A DNA stretch of 64,000 nt. Source: Brevundimonas bullata. Lineage in GTDB: Bacteria; Pseudomonadota; Alphaproteobacteria; Caulobacterales; Caulobacteraceae. Shown here piece by piece: positions 15,771 through 24,573 of this stretch. The stretch spans positions 124,001 to 188,000 of the forward strand of contig NZ_JACHLM010000002.1 of the NCBI RefSeq assembly GCF_014207965.1. The letters run 5' to 3'. The notes under the pieces were generated by a model, which saw only the letters and a program-made list of their open reading frames with translations, was not told the DNA's origin and made no database searches. The position numbers and the translations under genes are program-made. Within the stretch, counting starts at the first letter, position 1. Each line of letters begins with the position of its first letter.

Positions 15771-17051
15771 ATGCGCCGCGTCGTCATCACGGGCCTCGGC
15801 CTTGTCACCCCGCTCGGTTCGGGCGTGGAGCATGTCTGGAAGGGCATCGTCGAGGGCCGCTCGGGCATTGGTCCGATCACCTGCTTCGACACCGAGGGCT
15901 ATGGCTGCACCATCGCGGGTGAAGTGCCGTCCGTGGACGGTCGTGGACGCGGCGCGCCGGATCAGCCGGGCGTCTTCGATCCCGATCAGGTGATGTCGGC
16001 CAAGGACAGGAAGCGCGTCGACGACTTCATCCTGTACGCCATCGCCGCCGCCGACGAGGCTCTGGCCGATGCGAACTGGAAGCCCGAGAGCGAGGACGAC
16101 AAGGAAGCGACCGGCGTCATGGTCGGCTCCGGCATCGGCGGCCTGGGCCCCATCGCCGAGACGGCCATCGTGCTGAAGGAACAGGGCGTCCGTCGCGTCA
16201 GCCCCTTCTTCATTCCCTCGGCCCTGATCAACCTGGCCTCGGGTCAGATCTCGATCCGCCACGGGCTGAAGGGACCGAATCACTCGGTCGTCACCGCCTG
16301 CGCCACCGGCGCCCACGCCATCGGCGACGCGGCCCGCATGATCGCTCTGGGCGACGCGGACGTCATGGTGGCGGGCGGCGCTGAAAGCTCGGTCGTGCCG
16401 ATCGGCATCGCCGGCTTCCTGGCCTGCAAGGCCCTGTGCACAGCCTACAACGATACGCCCGAGAAGGCCTCGCGTCCCTATGACCGCGGCCACGCCGGCT
16501 TCATCATGGGCGAGGGCGCCGGCATCATGGTGCTGGAGGAATACGAACACGCCAAGGCGCGCGGCGCCAAGATCTACGCCGAGGTCGTCGGCTATGGCAT
16601 GAGCGGCGACGCCTATCACATCACCGCCCCGTCCGAGGACGGCGACGGCGGTCTGCGGGCCATGAAGATGGCGCTGAAGCGCGCGGGCATGGAGCCGTCG
16701 GATCTTGACTACGTCAACGCCCACGGCACCTCGACCATGGCCGACTGGATCGAACTGCGGGCCATTGAGCGTCTGGTCGGCGATCACGCCAAGGATGTGG
16801 CGGTGTCCTCGACCAAGTCGATGACGGGGCACCTGCTGGGCGCCGCCGGGGCGATCGAGAGCATCTTCTCGGTCCTGGCCATCCGCGACCAGATCGCGCC
16901 GCCGACCATCAACCTGGACGACCCCGAGCACGAGACGGCCATCGACCTGGTGCCGCACAAGGGCAAGCCGATGAAGATCGATGTCGCCATGTCCAACAGC
17001 TTCGGCTTCGGCGGCACCAATGCCGCCGTGATCTTCAAGAAGGTCGACTGA
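15771..17051 (+). CDS. fabF: 3-oxoacyl-ACP synthase II
   Basis: FabF condenses malonyl-ACP with acyl-ACP. With the start at 15771 (MRRVVITGLGLVTPLG, preceded by AAGGAG) the protein has 426 residues. The active-site Cys177 lies in VTACATGAH, and the catalytic histidines are His318 in NAHGTST and His354 in MTGHLLGAAG. The tail NSFGFGGTNAAVIF is diagnostic. The open frame extends 14 codons upstream, but those residues are not family-like. mltG follows after a single base. Confidence 0.97.
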   Translation: MRRVVITGLGLVTPLGSGVEHVWKGIVEGRSGIGPITCFDTEGYGCTIAGEVPSVDGRGRGAPDQPGVFDPDQVMSAKDRKRVDDFILYAIAAADEALADANWKPESEDDKEATGVMVGSGIGGLGPIAETAIVLKEQGVRRVSPFFIPSALINLASGQISIRHGLKGPNHSVVTACATGAHAIGDAARMIALGDADVMVAGGAESSVVPIGIAGFLACKALCTAYNDTPEKASRPYDRGHAGFIMGEGAGIMVLEEYEHAKARGAKIYAEVVGYGMSGDAYHITAPSEDGDGGLRAMKMALKRAGMEPSDLDYVNAHGTSTMADWIELRAIERLVGDHAKDVAVSSTKSMTGHLLGAAGAIESIFSVLAIRDQIAPPTINLDDPEHETAIDLVPHKGKPMKIDVAMSNSFGFGGTNAAVIFKKVD

Positions 17052-17052
17052 T

Positions 17053-18246
17053 TTGGCCAAGGCTCCGTCGCGTCGTCCCACGCCCAAGGTTCGCATCCCC
17101 AAGTCGCGCGTACCGAAGCGGGGCGGCGGCGGCGGGGCTAAATCCAGCCTCGGCGTCGGCCTGATCACCGCCGCCGGGACGCTGGGCGTCTTCGTGGCGG
17201 CGGCCCTGATCGGCCTGTGGGTGGTCTATTGGGGACCTGGACCGTCAGCCAGGGAAGGCGAGGCGACCATCGTCACCCTGCCGTCGGGTGCGGGTGTCTC
17301 GGCCATCGCCGCCAATCTGAAATCGGCGGGCGTGATCCGCTCGACCGACCTGTTCCGCGCCGCCGTCAGCCTGAGCGGCGCCGACCGCAAGATCCGCGCG
17401 GGCGAGTATGAGGTGCCGTCGGGCGCGTCGCTGGCCACCGTGGTCGGCCTGCTGGTCGACGGCAAGGCGGTGCGCCATTACGTGACCCTGCCGGAGGGTT
17501 GGTCCTCCGCCCAGGCGGTCGATATCCTGATGAAGCAGCCGGTCCTGACCGGCGAGGTCGAGGTTCCGCCTGAGGGCAGCCTGTGGCCCGACACCTATGA
17601 GGTGTCGCGCGGCGAAACCCGCGCCTCGGTCGTCGCCCGGATGCAGCGCGCCGCCACGAGCAAGCTGGCCGCCCTGTGGGCGCAGCGCTCGCCCAACACC
17701 ATCGTCACGACGCCGGAGGAGGCCATGGTGCTGGCCTCCATCGTCGAAAAGGAAACCGGCCTGGCCGCGGAACGGCCCCAGGTGGCGGCGGTCTTCACCA
17801 ACCGTCTGCGGCTGGGAATGCGGCTGGAGAGCGATCCGACCATCGTCTACGGCGTGACCAAGGGGCGGCCGCTGGGACGCGGCATCCGCGCCTCGGAACT
17901 GCGGGCCCAGACGCCGTGGAACACCTATCTGATCGACGGCCTGCCGCCGACGCCCATCGCCAATCCCGGCGAGGAGGCGCTGAAGGCGGTGCTGAACCCG
18001 CCGCGTTCGGAATACGTCTTCTTCGTCGCGGACGGCACAGGCGGTCACGTCTTCGCGCGGACCTATCCCGAGCACCTGCTGAACGTGGCGCGCTGGCGCG
18101 AGATCGAGCGCCGCAAGGCGGGCCTGCCGCCCGGCCAGACAGCCTCTGTTGCGGGCGCTGCGACGACGCCGATGGGCGAGGGGGCTGTGGTCGAGACGCC
18201 TGCGGGCGCCGCCGTCATCACCATGAATCCGGCGGCAGCGCGATGA
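17053..18246 (+). CDS. mltG: Endolytic murein transglycosylase MltG
   Basis: MltG cleaves nascent glycan strands and helps set their length. It starts at a TTG one base after the fabF stop, which suggests translational coupling. The 397-residue protein has a basic N-terminus, one membrane span near 34-60, a LysM-like region and the YceG domain with the conserved VEKETG (231-236) and a following NRLRLGMRLESDPT motif. A Pro/Ala-rich tail of about 40 residues ends the protein. The fabF-mltG order is common in alphaproteobacteria. Its stop overlaps the yicC start (ATGA). Confidence 0.95.
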   Translation: MAKAPSRRPTPKVRIPKSRVPKRGGGGGAKSSLGVGLITAAGTLGVFVAAALIGLWVVYWGPGPSAREGEATIVTLPSGAGVSAIAANLKSAGVIRSTDLFRAAVSLSGADRKIRAGEYEVPSGASLATVVGLLVDGKAVRHYVTLPEGWSSAQAVDILMKQPVLTGEVEVPPEGSLWPDTYEVSRGETRASVVARMQRAATSKLAALWAQRSPNTIVTTPEEAMVLASIVEKETGLAAERPQVAAVFTNRLRLGMRLESDPTIVYGVTKGRPLGRGIRASELRAQTPWNTYLIDGLPPTPIANPGEEALKAVLNPPRSEYVFFVADGTGGHVFARTYPEHLLNVARWREIERRKAGLPPGQTASVAGAATTPMGEGAVVETPAGAAVITMNPAAAR

Positions 18247-19127
18247 GCCCCATCTCAGGCATGACCGGCTTCGGTCGGGCCGACGGGGCGCTGGACGGCT
18301 GGACCTGGACGGTCGAGGCGCGTTCGGTCAACGGGCGGTCGCTGGAGGTGCGCTATCGCGGACCCGGCGGCTTCGACAATCTGGAGCGGCTGACCAAGGC
18401 GGCGGCGCAAGGACGGCTGAACCGGGGCCAGGTGACGCTGGGCGTTCAGGCCAAGCGGGCTGAGGGCAGTGAGCCCGCCCCGCGCGTCAACGAGGCGGTG
18501 CTGGCCAACTATCTGAAACTGGCGAACCAGTTGGCGGAAGAAGGGGCGGTTCCGCCCTCGGCTGACGGTCTGTTGGCCCTGCGCGGGGTCATCGAGGTCG
18601 CCGAGGAGGTCGAGGACCTGGAGGCTCACGCCGCCGTCGAGGCGGCCATCGCCGCCACCATCGAACAGGCGCTGGACGCCCTGAAGCTGTCGCGTCAGCG
18701 CGAGGGCGAGCAACTGACGCCGGTGATCCGCGACTTTGTCGGGACCATCGAGGCCCTGGTCGCGCGGGCGGAACTGGAAGCTTCGAGCCAAACCGAGGCG
18801 ATCCGCGAACGTTTCACCCGCCGGATCAGCGAACTGGCCCCCGATGCGCCGGGTCTGGAGGAGCGAATTTTCCTTGAAGCGGCGGCCCTGGCGACCAAGG
18901 CAGACGTGCGCGAGGAACTGGATCGCCTGACCGCCCACGTCGATTCCGCCCGGACACTGTTGCAGCAACCCCCCGCCGGACGAAAACTCGACTTCCTGAT
19001 GCAGGAATTCATGCGGGAAGCGAACACGCTCTGCTCGAAATCCGCTACCACGCCGCTCACCGGAATCGGCCTCGAACTGAAGGCCGTCATCGAGCAGCTT
19101 CGAGAACAAGTTCAGAATGTCGAATAA
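18243..19127 (+). CDS. yicC: YicC/YloC family endoribonuclease
   Basis: A 294-residue member of the YicC/YloC family; E. coli YicC has been linked to RNA decay. The start MSPISGMTGFGRADG at 18243 fits the family and overlaps the mltG stop by four bases. The conserved N-terminal MTGFG, EARSVNGRSLEVRYR and the C-terminal GRKLDFLMQEFMREANTLCSK signature are present. The frame is open far upstream, but that part is a shadow of mltG. It overlaps gmk by 11 bases, the usual yicC-gmk pairing. Confidence 0.93.
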   Translation: MSPISGMTGFGRADGALDGWTWTVEARSVNGRSLEVRYRGPGGFDNLERLTKAAAQGRLNRGQVTLGVQAKRAEGSEPAPRVNEAVLANYLKLANQLAEEGAVPPSADGLLALRGVIEVAEEVEDLEAHAAVEAAIAATIEQALDALKLSRQREGEQLTPVIRDFVGTIEALVARAELEASSQTEAIRERFTRRISELAPDAPGLEERIFLEAAALATKADVREELDRLTAHVDSARTLLQQPPAGRKLDFLMQEFMREANTLCSKSATTPLTGIGLELKAVIEQLREQVQNVE

Positions 19128-19758
19128 CCGCACCCCCCGCCGTGGCGTCCTGCTGATAGTCGCCAGTCCGTCGGGGGCCGGGAAGACGTCTCTGTGCCGC
19201 CGCCTGATGGCCGATCACAAGGGGCTGGAACTGTCGGTCTCCATGACGACGCGGGGCATTCGTCCGGGCGAGGTCGACGGCCGTGACTACAACTTCGTCA
19301 GCCAGGAGGAATTCCAGCGTCTGATCGACGCGGACGCCTTCCTGGAATGGGCCGACGTGCACGGCAACCGCTACGGCTCGCCCGCTGCGCCGGTGAACCG
19401 CGCCCTGGCCGAAGGCCGCGACGTCCTGTTCGACATCGACTGGCAGGGCGCCCGCGACGTGGCCGAGAAATGCCCCGGCGACGCCGTGCGCGTCTTCGTC
19501 CTGCCGCCTAGCCTGGAAGAACTGCGCCGCCGCCTGGTGACGCGCTCGCAGGACGCCGACGACGTGATCGAACGCCGCGTCGCCAACGCCAAGGGCGAGA
19601 TCGAACATTGCGACGAGTTCGACTACGTCCTGGTCAACGAGGATTTTGACAGCAGCTATGCGGAGCTGGCGCACATCTATCACGCCGAGCGCAGTTGCCG
19701 GACGCGCAACCTCTGGGTTGAGGGTTACAAGGACGCCTTGCTGAAGGAAGTGGTCTGA
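19117..19758 (+). CDS. gmk: Guanylate kinase
   Basis: Gmk phosphorylates GMP to GDP with ATP. The 213-residue protein has the P-loop SPSGAGKT (17-24), the GMP-binding SVSMTTRGIRPGEVDGRDYNFV region, and the later lid arginines in LEELRRRLVTRSQ. Length is normal. It overlaps the end of yicC, so the two are probably translationally coupled. The nucleoside deaminase gene follows after 5 bases. Confidence 0.97.
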   Translation: MSNNRTPRRGVLLIVASPSGAGKTSLCRRLMADHKGLELSVSMTTRGIRPGEVDGRDYNFVSQEEFQRLIDADAFLEWADVHGNRYGSPAAPVNRALAEGRDVLFDIDWQGARDVAEKCPGDAVRVFVLPPSLEELRRRLVTRSQDADDVIERRVANAKGEIEHCDEFDYVLVNEDFDSSYAELAHIYHAERSCRTRNLWVEGYKDALLKEVV

Positions 19759-19763
19759 GGTCC

Positions 19764-20216
19764 ATGAGCGACGCCGACCATAGGCGCTGGCTGGCTCAGG
19801 CGGTGGATCTGGCGCTGGAGAACCTCCGCGCCGGCGGGCGTCCCTTCGGCGCGGTTCTGGTCAAGGACGGCGTCGTCGTGGCCACCGGCGTCAACCGGAT
19901 GCTGGCCACCTGCGATCCCAGTTCCCATGCCGAGATGGAGGCCCTGCGTCAGGCCGGGCCGGCGCTGGGGACGGTCGATCTGTCGGGCAGCGTCCTCTAC
20001 GCCAGCGGTCATCCTTGCCCCATGTGTCTGGCGGCGGCGGTGATGACGCGGGTGGCGGCGGTCTACTACGCTTTCACCAACTCTGACGCCGAGCCCTACG
20101 GTTTCTCCAGCGCGGCCGCCTATGCCGCACTGGGCGTCCGTACCGACCCGGCGCCCCTGCCGTTGAAGCAGTTGGACGTGCCGGGCCGCACGGCGGCTGA
20201 CCTTTACGGGGGCTGA
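19764..20216 (+). CDS. Cytidine/guanine deaminase-family nucleobase deaminase
   Basis: A 150-residue zinc deaminase with the motif pair HAE (His55, Glu57) and PCPMC (Cys85, Cys88) that binds zinc and activates water. The following stretch, with YYAFTNSDAEPYGF, resembles GuaD-type guanine deaminases more than tRNA adenosine deaminase TadA. The exact substrate cannot be read from sequence. It lies 5 bases after gmk, so a purine-salvage role would fit, but that is inference from position. Confidence 0.85.
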   Translation: MSDADHRRWLAQAVDLALENLRAGGRPFGAVLVKDGVVVATGVNRMLATCDPSSHAEMEALRQAGPALGTVDLSGSVLYASGHPCPMCLAAAVMTRVAAVYYAFTNSDAEPYGFSSAAAYAALGVRTDPAPLPLKQLDVPGRTAADLYGG

Positions 20217-20222
20217 CCTCAT

Positions 20223-20337
20223 CGTCATCCCGGACGAAGGCTCGCTTGCGAGCCGGAGATCCGGGACCGCCCAAGACCCTGACCATTATGCTCTCTGCGG
20301 TCCCGGATAGCGGCTACGCCGCTTCCGGGATGACGGG
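20223..20337. repeat. Class B intergenic inverted repeat, copy 1
   Basis: Two long imperfectly complementary arms, about 20223-20270 and 20297-20337, share the GTCATCCCGGA end and an ATCCGGGACCGC inner block. Each arm has its own internal palindrome (for example AGCGGC-TAC-GCCGCT). It fills the gap between the convergent deaminase and L,D-transpeptidase genes. A second copy lies at 33806-33906. Confidence 0.9.
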
Positions 20338-20348
20338 GCGGGGCGTCT

Positions 20349-21392
20349 CTAGCGGAACACCACGCGCACGCCCGGTTTGACTTTGGACGCCAGCTGTTCG
20401 GCGTCCCAGTTGGTCAAGCGCACGCAGCCGCTGGAAAAGGTCTTGCCGACCTTGGACGGGTCAGGCGTGCCGTGGATGCCATAGGTGTCGCGCGACAGGT
20501 CGATCCATACCGAACCGACCGGATTGTTCGGCCCTGCCGGCACGATGACCTTGCGATCGCCCCGGTCATAGCTGACCCGGTCGGGATCGTAGGTGTAGTT
20601 GGGCTCGGGCGCGACGCCCACGACGCTCAGATCGCCCGATGGCGCGGGACGCGCTGAACTGCCGATGGTGGCGGGATAGAAGGCCAGCAGCCGGTCATTG
20701 GCGTCATAGGCGCGAACCGAGCGTTCGGTCTTGTCCACCACGATGCGGGCCACGTCGCCGGCCAGTTCGGTCTGGGCGACAGCGGCGACGATGATGCTCT
20801 GGCCTGCCTTGCCGAAATCGACGCCGGGGTTGAGAGCCCGCAGCAGGCCCTCCGTCATGTGGAACTTCTCGGCGAAGGCTTCCAGCGGCGTGGCGTAGCC
20901 GACGGTCGGCAACTTCGACATGGCCTGAAGGTCGGACGGGACCTGACCGATGAAGGGGCCTGCCAGATCGGCGGCGGTGATCGTGTAGTCGGCCAGCACC
21001 TTGCCCGCGTCGCCCGCCGTCAGGCGACCGAAAACCTCGGCGTCCAGCACGCCATCCTCGGGCAAGCCGGCGGCCTTCTCGAAGGCGGCGATGGCCTGAC
21101 GCGTGTTGTCGCCGCCCAGGCCGTCGATGACGCCGGGCGAGAAGTTGGCGCGGTCCAGCAGGATCTGCGCGCGGGCTATGGCGGGATCAGGTGCGACGGG
21201 CGCCGTCTGGCCGTTGGCGGACGGTGCGGCCTCGAACACCGCCGCTTCAATCGCCTCTCGCGTGAGCGCAGGCGCGGGTGAGGCGGCGGATGGCTGTTCG
21301 GGCTTTGGCGTCTCGGCGGGTGATCCGCAGGCGGTCAGAAAGACCAAGGCGAAGGGCAGGGCGGCGGAAGCAACGAGACGCGATTTCGACAT
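20349..21392 (-). CDS. L,D-transpeptidase (YkuD) lipoprotein
   Basis: A 347-residue secreted lipoprotein with lipobox LTAC (Cys22). A Pro/Ala-rich stretch is followed by a peptidoglycan-binding repeat (about 70-130, IDGLGGDNTRQAIAAFEKAAGLPEDG region), a LysM-like segment and a C-terminal YkuD catalytic domain with HGTPDP and SSGCVRL, catalytic Cys323. Such enzymes form 3-3 peptidoglycan cross-links or attach proteins to peptidoglycan. It is the last of a minus-strand series and is 36 bases from the aminotransferase stop, so co-transcription is possible. Confidence 0.93.
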   Translation of the reverse strand: MSKSRLVASAALPFALVFLTACGSPAETPKPEQPSAASPAPALTREAIEAAVFEAAPSANGQTAPVAPDPAIARAQILLDRANFSPGVIDGLGGDNTRQAIAAFEKAAGLPEDGVLDAEVFGRLTAGDAGKVLADYTITAADLAGPFIGQVPSDLQAMSKLPTVGYATPLEAFAEKFHMTEGLLRALNPGVDFGKAGQSIIVAAVAQTELAGDVARIVVDKTERSVRAYDANDRLLAFYPATIGSSARPAPSGDLSVVGVAPEPNYTYDPDRVSYDRGDRKVIVPAGPNNPVGSVWIDLSRDTYGIHGTPDPSKVGKTFSSGCVRLTNWDAEQLASKVKPGVRVVFR

Positions 21393-21428
21393 GAAGGCTC
21401 CGAAGGTTTCGGGACCTGTCGAACGCCC

Positions 21429-22586
21429 CTAGGCGCTGAGACGTTCCTCGGCAGCCGCCGTTCGTGCCGCGAAGAAGGGCTTGATGCGGGCCAAGGCGTC
21501 CTCGACCTGCGCCGTTGAGACGGCGAAGCTGAAGCGGATGAAGCGGTGGCCGTTGACCGGGTCGAAGTCGACGCCGGGCGCCGTCGCCACGCCGGTTTCG
21601 CGCAACAGGGCCTCGCAGAAACCGATGCTGTCGTCGGTCAGGTGACCGATGTCGGCGTAGATGTAGAAGGCGCCGTCGGGCGGGGCGATGGAGCGCAGGC
21701 CCATGGCCGGCAGGGCGTCCAGCATCAGGGCGCGGTTGGCGCGATAGACGTCGATGTTGGCCTCCAGCTCGACCTCGCAGTCCATGGCGATCAGGCCGGC
21801 GTGCTGGCTGAGGGTGGCGGGGGTCAGGAACATGTTGCCGACGCGGGCGCGGGCCTGCGGCACCTCAGCCTCGGGCAGCAGCAGCCAGCCCAGACGCCAG
21901 CCGGCCATGCTCCAGTATTTGGAGAAGCTGTTGACGATCAATGCGTTCGGCTCGAACTGCAGCATCGACGGCGTCGGGCCGGTGTAGGACAGGCCGTGGT
22001 AGATCTCGTCCGAGATGACCGAGATGTTTCGCTCTCGGCAGACCTCGGCGATGGCCTTCAGCTCGGCCTCGGGGATGATGGTGCCGGTCGGGTTGGCGGG
22101 GCTGGCGATGATGACGCCAGCGGGCGCGGGATCGAGGGCGCGCAGGGCCTCGGCGGTCAGCTGGAAGCGCACCTCGGGGCCGCAGTCGATCTCGACCGGC
22201 TCCATGTGCAGGGCCTTCAGGGTGTTGCGGTAGGCGACATAGCCGGGGCGGGCGATGGCCACGCGGTCGCCGGGCTGGAACCGCATCATTAAGGCCAGCA
22301 CCAGGGCGGGCGAGGCGCCGGCGGTCATGACGATCCGCTCGGGATCGACGGTCACGCCGTAGCGGCCGTCGTAAAGCTTGGCGATGCGAGCGCGCAGGGC
22401 CGGGCTTTCCCAGTAGCCGCCGGGCTCTGAGTCCAGAATGCGGTGCGCCTCGGCGATGGCGGCGTCGGGCGCGCCGGTCGAGGGCTGGCCGAACTCCATG
22501 TGGATGATGGAGCGGCCCTGCGCCTTCAGTTCATGGGCCAGTCGGCTGACGCTGATGGCGCGGAAGGGTTCGATTTCAACGGTCAT
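21429..22586 (-). CDS. Class I/II PLP-dependent aminotransferase
   Basis: A 385-residue fold-type I aminotransferase. It shows the small-domain segment MEFGQPSTGAPD, the ASPANPTGTIIP substrate loop, the ISDEIYHGLSY aspartate that contacts the PLP ring nitrogen, and the Schiff-base Lys223 in NSFSKYWSMAGWRLGW. It is close to aspartate/aromatic aminotransferases, but the substrate cannot be fixed. It starts 7 bases after the rsmA stop, so it probably belongs to the lpt-surA-pdxA-rsmA transcript. Confidence 0.93.
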   Translation of the reverse strand: MTVEIEPFRAISVSRLAHELKAQGRSIIHMEFGQPSTGAPDAAIAEAHRILDSEPGGYWESPALRARIAKLYDGRYGVTVDPERIVMTAGASPALVLALMMRFQPGDRVAIARPGYVAYRNTLKALHMEPVEIDCGPEVRFQLTAEALRALDPAPAGVIIASPANPTGTIIPEAELKAIAEVCRERNISVISDEIYHGLSYTGPTPSMLQFEPNALIVNSFSKYWSMAGWRLGWLLLPEAEVPQARARVGNMFLTPATLSQHAGLIAMDCEVELEANIDVYRANRALMLDALPAMGLRSIAPPDGAFYIYADIGHLTDDSIGFCEALLRETGVATAPGVDFDPVNGHRFIRFSFAVSTAQVEDALARIKPFFAARTAAAEERLSA

Positions 22587-22593
22587 GGCAAGC

Positions 22594-23406
22594 TTACTTC
22601 AGGGCGTCGGCCAGGCGGAGGAAGCCGGCGATGTCGATGACTTCGGCGCGGGCGTCGGGTTCGATGCCGGCGGCTTCGCACAGATCGCCGCCGCCGAGCT
22701 GTTTCAGGCTGGAGCGCAGCATCTTGCGGCGCTGGCCGAAGGCGGCGGCGGTGACGCGTTCCAGCTTTTTCAGCCGTTCGGGCGACGGACGATCGGCCAG
22801 AGGCACCACATGGACGACCGCCGAGGCCACCTTGGGCGGCGGGGTGAAGGCGGCGGCGGGCAGGTGCATGACGATGCGGGCCTCGGCCACGGCCTGGGTG
22901 ATGACGGCCAGGCGGCCGTAGGCGTCGTCGCCGGGGGCGGCCACGATGCGCTCGGCCACCTCCTTCTGGAACATCAGGGTCAGGGCGCAGGGGGTCCACG
23001 GGCCGGTCAGCCACTTGATCAACAGCGGCGTGCCAACGTTGTAGGGCAGGTTCGACACCAGATGGGCCGGCCCCTCGACCAGTTGCGCCTCCCGAACGTT
23101 CAGGGCGTCGCCCTCGACGATGGTCAGGCGGCCCGAACCGTCGTCCAGTTCGGACAGAAGGGGGATGAAGCGGGGGTCCTTCTCGACCAGCACCACCTTG
23201 CCTGCGTCGCTTTCCAGGATGGCGCGGGTCAGGCCGCCGGGGCCGGGGCCGACCTCGATCACGGCGCGGCCCTCGAAAGGACCGGCGTAGCGGACGATCT
23301 TGCGCGTCACATTGAGGTCCAGCAGGAAGTGCTGGCCGAAGCTCTTCTTGGCCAGCAGGCCGTGGGCGTCGAGCGTTTCGCGTAAACTCGGCAGGGCGTC
23401 AGCCAC
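22594..23406 (-). CDS. rsmA: 16S rRNA dimethyladenosine transferase
   Basis: RsmA (KsgA) dimethylates two adjacent adenines near the 3' end of 16S rRNA. The 270-residue protein has the family start KKSFGQHFLLD, SAM motif I VIEVGPGPGGLT, and the NLPY catalytic motif in SNLPYNVGTPLL. The C-terminal domain includes the RRKMLRSSLK motif. The usual pdxA-rsmA pair is separated here by a class A inverted repeat of about 130 bases. Confidence 0.97.
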   Translation of the reverse strand: MADALPSLRETLDAHGLLAKKSFGQHFLLDLNVTRKIVRYAGPFEGRAVIEVGPGPGGLTRAILESDAGKVVLVEKDPRFIPLLSELDDGSGRLTIVEGDALNVREAQLVEGPAHLVSNLPYNVGTPLLIKWLTGPWTPCALTLMFQKEVAERIVAAPGDDAYGRLAVITQAVAEARIVMHLPAAAFTPPPKVASAVVHVVPLADRPSPERLKKLERVTAAAFGQRRKMLRSSLKQLGGGDLCEAAGIEPDARAEVIDIAGFLRLADALK

Positions 23407-23418
23407 TGAAACTCCAAT

Positions 23419-23550
23419 CCGCTCATCCCCGCGGAGGCGGGGACCCAGTGCTTGGGCTTCATACTCAAACGTTGAGTGTTTGTCCGCTGGAATGGCAGGA
23501 CGGAGCGAATGAGGCTCTCACTGGGTCCCCGCCTCCGCGGGGATGAGCGG
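23419..23550. repeat. Class A intergenic inverted repeat, copy 2 (pdxA-rsmA)
   Basis: Two perfect 32-bp arms (23419-23450 and 23519-23550) flank a 68-base spacer that itself contains ACTCAA-ACG-TTGAGT. It sits between the co-directional pdxA and rsmA genes, so it is inside an apparent operon. Confidence 0.95.
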
Positions 23551-23553
23551 AGA

Positions 23554-24573
23554 TCAACGCGTGGCGCGCGCCGCCGCCATCTCTGAAGCCAGGCGCACGG
23601 CGGCGATGAAGCTGTCGGCGCGGGCGACGCCCTTGCCGGCGATGTCGAAGCCGGTGCCGTGGTCGGGCGAGGTGCGGACGATGGGCAGACCGAGGGTGGC
23701 GTTGACCCCGCCCCAGAAGTCCAGGGTCTTGACCGGGATCAGGGCCTGATCGTGATAGAGACAGACGACGGCGTCGTAGCGGGCCCGGGCCTCGTCGTGG
23801 AACAGGGTGTCGGCGGGCAGGGGGTCGGTGATGTTCAGCCCCTCGGCGCGCAGGGAGGCGGCGGCGGGGCGCAGGATCTCGATTTCCTGCAGGCCAATCG
23901 ATCCGCCTTCGCCCGCGTGGGGGTTGAGGGCGGCCATGGCCAGACGCGGGGCCTGGATGCCGAAATCGCGCTTCATCGATTCGTGGACGACGCGGGCGAC
24001 GCGCATGACGCGCTCGGCGGTCACAAGCTCGGGCAGTTGGTCGATGGCGACGTGGATGGTCACCAGACAGGCGCGCAGGTCCTTGGCCGTCAGCATCATG
24101 ACCGGGCCGCGCGTGCCGGAAAACGGCATGTCGGCGGTCAGTTCGGCGATGAACTCGGTGTGGCCGGGGAAGCGGAAGCCCGAGGCGTACATGGGCGCCT
24201 TGGCGATGGGGGCGGTGACGACGCCGGAGCCTTCGCCCGAGATGACCAGATCGACGGTGCGCTCGATCCAGTCGGCCACGGCGACGGCGTTGCGGGGGTC
24301 GGGCTGGCCCGGCGTCACCGGCGCGGGGGCCGGGTGGTGCAGGACGGGGATGGCGCGGCTGAAGACAGCGGCGGCCTCGGACGGGCTGAAGATTTGCTGC
24401 ACCGGCGCGCCGAGCGCCGCTAGCACATCGCCGTCGCCGATGACGGCGAAGGAGGTGACGGGGGCGAGCGGGCCGGGGGGCGTGGCCAGAATAGGCCACG
24501 CCTTGGCGATGATCTCCGGCCCCACGCCGGCGGGGTCGCCCATCGTGACGATGAGCGGCCGCCCGCTCATCAC
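23554..24573 (-). CDS. pdxA: 4-hydroxythreonine-4-phosphate dehydrogenase
   Basis: PdxA oxidises 4-phosphohydroxy-L-threonine in pyridoxal phosphate synthesis. The 339-residue protein starts with the conserved GRPLIVTMGDPAGVGPE motif and has the metal-binding histidines in GHTEF, NPHAGEGG and the HDEARARYDAVVCLYHDQ region. A second ATG one codon in (24570) is an equally good start. Its start overlaps the surA stop, which supports coupling, an arrangement known from other Gram-negative bacteria. Confidence 0.96.
   Translation of the reverse strand: MMSGRPLIVTMGDPAGVGPEIIAKAWPILATPPGPLAPVTSFAVIGDGDVLAALGAPVQQIFSPSEAAAVFSRAIPVLHHPAPAPVTPGQPDPRNAVAVADWIERTVDLVISGEGSGVVTAPIAKAPMYASGFRFPGHTEFIAELTADMPFSGTRGPVMMLTAKDLRACLVTIHVAIDQLPELVTAERVMRVARVVHESMKRDFGIQAPRLAMAALNPHAGEGGSIGLQEIEILRPAAASLRAEGLNITDPLPADTLFHDEARARYDAVVCLYHDQALIPVKTLDFWGGVNATLGLPIVRTSPDHGTGFDIAGKGVARADSFIAAVRLASEMAAARATR

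Noticed and set aside
16711-16770. FabF motif HGTSTMADWIEL instead of the better-known HGTSTPLGD
   Set aside because: I recall HGTSTMAD-type sequences in alphaproteobacterial FabF, and all catalytic residues are in place, so this is normal variation.
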